A program made the translations under genes and the position numbers. From assembly GCA_020437045.1 (NCBI GenBank), contig JAGQWV010000645.1:1-11793 (forward strand): a stretch of DNA of 11,793 nucleotides, read 5' to 3'. Source of the stretch: Saprospiraceae bacterium. GTDB taxonomy: Bacteria; Bacteroidota; Bacteroidia; Chitinophagales; Saprospiraceae. How positions within the stretch are numbered: position 1 is the stretch's first letter; every line of letters starts with the position of its first letter. The notes beneath the pieces were generated by a model. That model was not told where the DNA came from. It was given only the letters and a program-made list of their open reading frames with translations, and made no database searches. Shown here in pieces: positions 8,599 to 11,793 of the stretch.

Positions 8599-8614
8599 TA
8601 ATTTATATAAATTA
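8599..8614. repeat. 16-bp perfect palindrome TAATTTATATAAATTA
   Basis: Every base of TAATTTATATAAATTA equals its reverse complement. It starts 30 bp upstream of the TIM-barrel ATG on that gene's strand, where it could serve as an operator for a dimeric repressor or overlap its promoter (inference). Being all A/T, it is less surprising than a mixed-base palindrome of the same length. Confidence 0.55.
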
Positions 8615-8621
8615 TAATCAG

Positions 8622-8640
8622 AACTACGATAAACTACGAT
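8622..8640. repeat. Two direct copies of AACTACGAT with 10-bp period
   Basis: AACTACGAT occurs at 8622-8630 and again at 8632-8640, one helical turn apart. It lies 7 bp from the 16-bp palindrome. Same-face direct repeats are a common arrangement for binding sites of response regulators or other tandem-binding activators (inference). Confidence 0.5.
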
Positions 8641-8751
8641 GTGATATTGCCTTCAGCATTGAACAAAAATTTCCAAACACCCCTGATATAAATCCAAGTG
8701 CATTCCCTTTTTTGTCGATTTCTTATTAAATTCCGATTTAAACCTAATAGC

Positions 8752-9540
8752 ATGCATGACCTTTATCCTCTCCTGATTTTGGCTTTGAGTCTTACCAGCG
8801 TCTCCGCACAAGAAGACTTTAGCGATTCACAAATTTTGCAATGGTACAAAGAATTACGTGTGGCAGATGTCTCCGACGGGATGGATATGGCTGGATTGGC
8901 AGACATCGGGCTGATGGAAAATAATATTATGGCCGTATGGAAGGACATCGAAAATTTCGATCATGTCATCCGTGGCATTGCTGTGACTGCACGCTATATA
9001 CCGACAAATCGACCTCGACCGGTATTTGAGAATGATGATAATTTTCGCTCCTGGGAGGGCAATTGGTATGGACAAATATCATCAGAACCGTTTGTCGAAT
9101 TTCTAAAAGAGGGTTCGATATTGGTGATCGATGCAAATGGAGATGGTGACACCGGTTCTATTGGTTCCAATAATAGTTTACTTTGGAAATCAAAGGGTAT
9201 GGTTGGTATCGTCACAACCGGTAGTCTTCGTGATAGTGACGAAGTAATTAAACAAAAAATACCTGTCTATATGGATCCTCTTCAACGAGGCCGGGGAATT
9301 CGCCCGGGAAGAAATGAAATCGAATCTGTGCAGAAAACGGTACAGGTAGGGGGAGTACAAATAAATCCAGGTGATGTAGTTGTTGCCGATGGTGATGGAG
9401 TAATTGTGGTACCCAGAAAATATGCAAAAAGAGTGGCTGAAGCAGCTCAGATAATTCTGGATGGTGATAAAAATGGACGTAGAGCACTTTACAAGCAGTT
9501 AGGAATACCGCTTGATTTTACTGTTGAGGAAAAAAATTAG
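8752..9540 (+). CDS. Exported RraA/HMG-CHA aldolase family protein
   Basis: A 262-residue protein of the RraA-like fold, a family that includes 4-hydroxy-4-methyl-2-oxoglutarate/4-carboxy-4-hydroxy-2-oxoadipate aldolases and the RNase E inhibitor RraA (often misnamed dimethylmenaquinone methyltransferase). The aldolase landmarks are present: a Gly-rich stretch GDTGSIGSNN (132-141), GIVTTGSLRDSDE with R160-D161 and E164 (the RDx2E/D motif that binds substrate and metal), and C-terminal GDVVVADGDGVIVVP (207-221). Unlike cytoplasmic RraA (~160 residues), it starts with a Sec signal peptide (LYPLLILALSLTSVSA, cut before QEDF) and has ~50 extra residues (~75-115) before the Gly-rich stretch. An upstream in-frame GTG at 8698 is rejected because it would put 18 unrelated residues before the signal peptide. 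Its TAG is 4 bp from the DUF486 stop. Aldolase/decarboxylase activity is inferred; the substrate is unknown. Confidence 0.85.
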   Translation: MHDLYPLLILALSLTSVSAQEDFSDSQILQWYKELRVADVSDGMDMAGLADIGLMENNIMAVWKDIENFDHVIRGIAVTARYIPTNRPRPVFENDDNFRSWEGNWYGQISSEPFVEFLKEGSILVIDANGDGDTGSIGSNNSLLWKSKGMVGIVTTGSLRDSDEVIKQKIPVYMDPLQRGRGIRPGRNEIESVQKTVQVGGVQINPGDVVVADGDGVIVVPRKYAKRVAEAAQIILDGDKNGRRALYKQLGIPLDFTVEEKN

Positions 9541-9553
9541 ATCGCTATTTTTT
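9531..9553. terminator. Weak AT-rich hairpin at convergent stops (possible terminator)
   Basis: AAAAAATTAG (9531-9540) pairs with CTATTTTTT (9545-9553) around the loop ATCG, with one bulged T. Both flanking stop codons lie inside the stem. A T-rich arm faces each direction, but the stem has a single G-C pair, so termination here would be inefficient. Confidence 0.3.
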
Positions 9554-9913
9554 AAAAACGAAAAATACGGCCAGTATCAGAAAAACAAAGGCAATGACAT
9601 AATTCCAGCGAAAGGATTCTGTGCGAAAAACCACTAATGTAAAGGCCGTAAAAACCATTAGTGAAATTACTTCCTGTATGATCTTTAACTGAAATAAATT
9701 AAACGGTCCGCCATAGAGTTTAAAGCCAATTCGATTGGCCGGCACCTGCATGCAATATTCAAAAAAAGCAATGCCCCAACTGATTAAAATAAACCCAAAC
9801 AATCCCAATTTGCTCATCCATTTTATTTCGCCAAAGCGTAGGTGACCGTACCAGGCTACTGTCATAAAAACATTGGAGAGCAGCAGAAGGAACACAGCAT
9901 AGACTCCTTTCAT
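9545..9913 (-). CDS. DMT-like small membrane protein, DUF486 family
   Basis: A 122-residue integral membrane protein with four predicted transmembrane helices, in the DUF486 family (related to small drug/metabolite transporters; function unproven). Family signatures are LLLLSNVFMTVAWYGHL near the N-terminus, SWGIAFFEYCMQVPANRIGF in the middle, and LFQLKIIQEVISLMVF. The frame stays open upstream to an ATG at 9985, but those 24 extra residues (MAYRSGFLALVDGNFPLNKI...) are polar and absent from the usual ~110-120-residue family length, so I choose ATG 9911-9913. It lies 86 bp downstream of the dipeptidase gene on the same strand and may share its transcript. Its 3' end nearly touches the RraA-like gene. 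Confidence 0.88.
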   Translation of the reverse strand: MKGVYAVFLLLLSNVFMTVAWYGHLRFGEIKWMSKLGLFGFILISWGIAFFEYCMQVPANRIGFKLYGGPFNLFQLKIIQEVISLMVFTAFTLVVFRTESFRWNYVIAFVFLILAVFFVFKK

Positions 9914-9999
9914 ATCGATGTCTTGTATTTTATTTAGAGGAAAATTACCATCAACCAGGGCCAGAAATCCGGACCGATAGGCCATCTGCCCCGGCTAAG

Positions 10000-10734
10000 C
10001 TATTTTGATTTTCTAAAAAGCTTTTTATTCACCTTTTTAAGTTTCTTGTGCCAGATATCATAGGTGTAGCACTGTTCCCATCCCTTATAGTCATAGTGCC
10101 ACCACTCGTAGGGATATATTTCAAAACCTACATCTAACATCGCATCCTTGAGAATCTGTCGGTTTTGCAGTGCTTCCGGACTAGCATCCATATAGTCATG
10201 ATGAGAACGGACTGTGGTCTCATCGTATCCTGAAGGCATTTCCACAATCTCGCCTGATTTTAAATCATACATGGATAGATCAATGGCCATCCCTCGATTA
10301 TGTCTTGATCCTTTATGTGGATCAGCTACATAGGTCGTGTCTTTTATCTCCTCGTAAAAAACCACCGTAATCTCATAGGGGCGGTAACCATCATGAAAGA
10401 CAAGCCCATATCCTAATTGTTTTAAATTCTCCTGAACTTGTCTCAGTGCCATGGCCGCGGGCTTTCGCATAAATACATCTGCAGTGGGATATAAAACCCT
10501 TCCAAGAAGATTGTTGGTCGTCGAATAACGTACGTCATATTTCGCATCAGGAATAATATCGCGGAGATCTATCAGTTGATTTTCAGGATCTGACTTCACG
10601 ATTGCCTTATAGGTTCGTACGCCCTTTACCACTGGCAAACCATATTTACTGATCGGCAATTTCAGATCAGGAATTTGCGCCCAGACCAGTGAACTAATCA
10701 AACTAAGAACTACAACTTGCCCTATCTTTAGCAT
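10000..10734 (-). CDS. ddpX: D-alanyl-D-alanine dipeptidase, VanX/DdpX type (peptidase M15D), exported
   Basis: A 244-residue zinc peptidase that cleaves free D-Ala-D-Ala. All active-site landmarks are present: R118 in DGYRPY (the counterpart of VanX R71), zinc ligands H145 and D152 in SRHNRGMAID, catalytic base E210 and zinc ligand H213 in EWWHYD. Spacing matches VanX (H-x6-D and E-x2-H). An N-terminal signal peptide (MLKIGQVVVLSLISSLVWA, cut before QIPD) places it in the periplasm. This fits peptidoglycan turnover or scavenging of D-amino acids rather than cytoplasmic vancomycin resistance, and no vanH/vanA or VanRS genes are nearby. A DUF486 gene follows on the same strand. The gene symbol is by family and not proof of orthology. 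Confidence 0.92.
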   Translation of the reverse strand: MLKIGQVVVLSLISSLVWAQIPDLKLPISKYGLPVVKGVRTYKAIVKSDPENQLIDLRDIIPDAKYDVRYSTTNNLLGRVLYPTADVFMRKPAAMALRQVQENLKQLGYGLVFHDGYRPYEITVVFYEEIKDTTYVADPHKGSRHNRGMAIDLSMYDLKSGEIVEMPSGYDETTVRSHHDYMDASPEALQNRQILKDAMLDVGFEIYPYEWWHYDYKGWEQCYTYDIWHKKLKKVNKKLFRKSK

Positions 10735-11030
10735 TCTAGTCGTTTATTTTGTAAAGGTATGAATTACCTATCTCAAAATTCTTATACATTCGTGATTCAT
10801 CCCCTGGATATGCCTTCTGGATTCCACCTCAGAGAAACTGTCGGAATACTGGCTGAATTTGCGGCATGACATTATTTGCCTGCAGACGAGGCAAAAAAAC
10901 ACAGGTAAGGGCCCATGGCCATATCGAACGTTTTTTATTGAAGTAATAGGGGCAAAGAAAAAGTACCCATTTTCAATTAGACTCCGGAGACCTCTACCGG
11001 AACTATACTATTGACTGAAGCCGTAATATC
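10735..11030. other. Divergent intergenic region, 296 bp, no gene seen
   Basis: This stretch separates the divergent dipeptidase and CPBP protease genes. I see no convincing coding frame, tRNA or known RNA. On the minus strand TACCTTTA, one base off the Bacteroidota -7 box, lies ~20 bp upstream of the dipeptidase ATG with TTTG 14 bp before it, which is shorter than the usual spacing, so the promoter is only possible. A 7-bp inverted repeat is at 10875-10895. Confidence 0.4.
10875..10895. repeat. 7-bp inverted repeat TTTGCCT-N7-AGGCAAA
   Basis: TTTGCCT (10875-10881) and AGGCAAA (10889-10895) are perfect inverted copies around GCAGACG. On the + strand it is followed by A residues and not T, so it does not look like an intrinsic terminator in the rightward direction. 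It could be an operator, a small RNA hairpin or chance. Confidence 0.4.
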
Positions 11031-11783
11031 ATGACAAAAATGAAATCCCCTTTCATTCGTAATATTTTCCCAGGTAATCTGCAACTGGATCCAGGTTTGG
11101 GTCTGGGATTAATTGGATTTATTATCATACTACGTTGGTACCTGCTCACTCTGAGTATGGCGGGAAATGACTATGGTATGCTTGCTATGGTGCCACTCAT
11201 TATGATGGTGGTCCCATTACTTATTCTCAATCATCAAGGGTGGATTCGAATTGGGTTTGGAAAGGCCAGTAAGCAAAAATGGCTTTTCTACGCGGTAATC
11301 CTGGGCATTTTATTCAGCCTGATCATTTACTACATTGGTAATCACTTGTTTGGTGAAGCGATGCAACACTGGTACACTTTTTTTGTAAAATCCATCTCAT
11401 TAGGGATCATTCAGGAAAATAATACCCTCACCCGGATATTGCTCAACGCCCCCTTGCCATTATTGCTATTTGCAATCGGCGAAGAAATATTTTATCGTGG
11501 ACTCGTACATCAATGCTTTCAGGAACGCTACGGATCAAACATCGCCTCTCAAATAGACAGTGCCACCTTTGCCCTGACTTATTTAATTCATTTTCTTATC
11601 CTATTTCATGAAATACCCTGGAATGTGCTATTCGTTCCCGTCCTGATCTGGACCTTATTGATGTTTATGGCCAGTCGACTCTTTTTTATCTGCAAACTGC
11701 AAAGCGGATCCATCCTTGGACCAGTAGTCTGTCATTCGGCTATGAACCTTATCATGATTTTACTGGTATTTAATCAGCATTAA
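11031..11783 (+). CDS. CPBP family intramembrane glutamic endopeptidase
   Basis: A 250-residue polytopic membrane protein of the CPBP/Abi (CAAX protease and bacteriocin-processing) family. About seven hydrophobic segments are visible (near residues 24-42, 50-67, 84-103, 137-150, 176-193, 197-217 and 226-246). Motif 1 is E151-E152-x3-R156 (GEEIFYRGL), which carries the catalytic Glu. Motif 3 is H235-x3-N239 (HSAMN). Motif 2, normally FxxxH, reads TYLIH (H187) with a second His at 193, so the histidine is kept but the Phe is not. Family members cleave prenylated proteins, process bacteriocins or act in signalling; the substrate here is unknown. ATG 11031 is used, with a second ATG at codon 4 also possible. 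It lies divergent to the dipeptidase gene and ends 10 bp before the window edge. Confidence 0.85.
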   Translation: MTKMKSPFIRNIFPGNLQLDPGLGLGLIGFIIILRWYLLTLSMAGNDYGMLAMVPLIMMVVPLLILNHQGWIRIGFGKASKQKWLFYAVILGILFSLIIYYIGNHLFGEAMQHWYTFFVKSISLGIIQENNTLTRILLNAPLPLLLFAIGEEIFYRGLVHQCFQERYGSNIASQIDSATFALTYLIHFLILFHEIPWNVLFVPVLIWTLLMFMASRLFFICKLQSGSILGPVVCHSAMNLIMILLVFNQH

Positions 11784-11793
11784 TACATCGATA

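Larger units (their letters stand above)
8570..8751. promoter_or_regulatory. Divergent control region between TIM-barrel and RraA-like genes
   Basis: These 182 bp hold no credible gene. They separate two divergently transcribed exported proteins and contain a 16-bp perfect palindrome (8599-8614) and a tandem direct repeat (8622-8640), both nearer the TIM-barrel gene. I found no convincing -33/-7 (TTTG / TAnnTTTG) pair on either strand, so the promoters are not placed. Confidence 0.5.

Noticed and set aside
8406..8729. 107-codon + strand frame overlapping the TIM-barrel N-terminus and the intergenic region
   Set aside because: Most of it is antisense to the Tat signal and first barrel strands; no protein-like pattern is seen in the part outside the gene.
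8698..8751. Extended GTG start for the RraA-like gene
   Set aside because: It would place 18 unrelated residues before a good Sec signal peptide that begins at ATG 8752.
9914..9985. Upstream ATG extension of the DUF486 gene
   Set aside because: The 24 added residues are polar, would precede the first membrane helix, and exceed the usual family length; ATG 9913 fits better.
10000..10734. Vancomycin-resistance cluster
   Set aside because: Only the VanX-type dipeptidase is present, with a signal peptide; there is no vanH, vanA/B ligase or VanRS regulator in the window.
11031..11783. Phage-abortive-infection (Abi) or bacteriocin system
   Set aside because: CPBP proteins were named Abi, but no bacteriocin peptide, transporter or defence gene lies beside this one.

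Overview
This 11.8 kb window looks like an ordinary chromosomal segment from a free-living member of the Bacteroidota, possibly Saprospirales/Cytophagales-like (phylum fairly sure, order a guess). The clues are moderate-to-low GC, hardly any Shine-Dalgarno sequences, a PVC/Bacteroidota-type heme-binding domain at the left edge, a CBM20-CBM20-GH77 glucanotransferase, a large secreted VPS10/sortilin-like propeller protein, and several small exported enzymes. I saw no rRNA, tRNA, CRISPR array, insertion sequence or phage gene.

Layout. (1) 1-1216, + strand: the 3' end of a HEAT-repeat plus c-type cytochrome protein, followed 11 bp later by a small GNAT acetyltransferase, probably one transcript. 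(2) 1217-3925, - strand: a DPE2-type 4-alpha-glucanotransferase (MalQ/GH77) that meets the GNAT gene stop-to-stop with no spacer. (3) 3926-4233: a divergent control region with an 11/12 inverted repeat. (4) 4234-7497, + strand: an exported 1087-residue protein with about eleven Asp-box (BNR/sortilin) repeats, closed by a strong bidirectional terminator. (5) 7538-8569, - strand: a Tat-exported TIM-barrel sugar isomerase/epimerase-like protein, diverging from (6) 8752-9540, + strand: a Sec-exported RraA/HMG-aldolase-family protein. The 182 bp between them hold a 16-bp perfect palindrome and a 10-bp-period direct repeat. (7) 9545-10734, - strand: an exported VanX-type D-Ala-D-Ala dipeptidase followed by a DUF486 membrane protein. 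(8) 11031-11783, + strand: a CPBP-family intramembrane protease.

How the genes fit together. Most proteins here act at or outside the inner membrane: the cytochrome, propeller, TIM barrel, RraA-like aldolase and dipeptidase all appear exported, and DUF486 and CPBP are membrane proteins. The glucanotransferase is the clear cytoplasmic carbon-metabolism enzyme. The most suggestive unit is the divergent TIM-barrel/RraA-like pair, which could catalyse successive steps on a sugar or sugar-acid in the periplasm (inference). No complete, clearly novel defence or mobile system is visible. The best leads are this exported pair with its repeat-rich control region, the uncharacterised propeller protein, and the DPE2-like enzyme.
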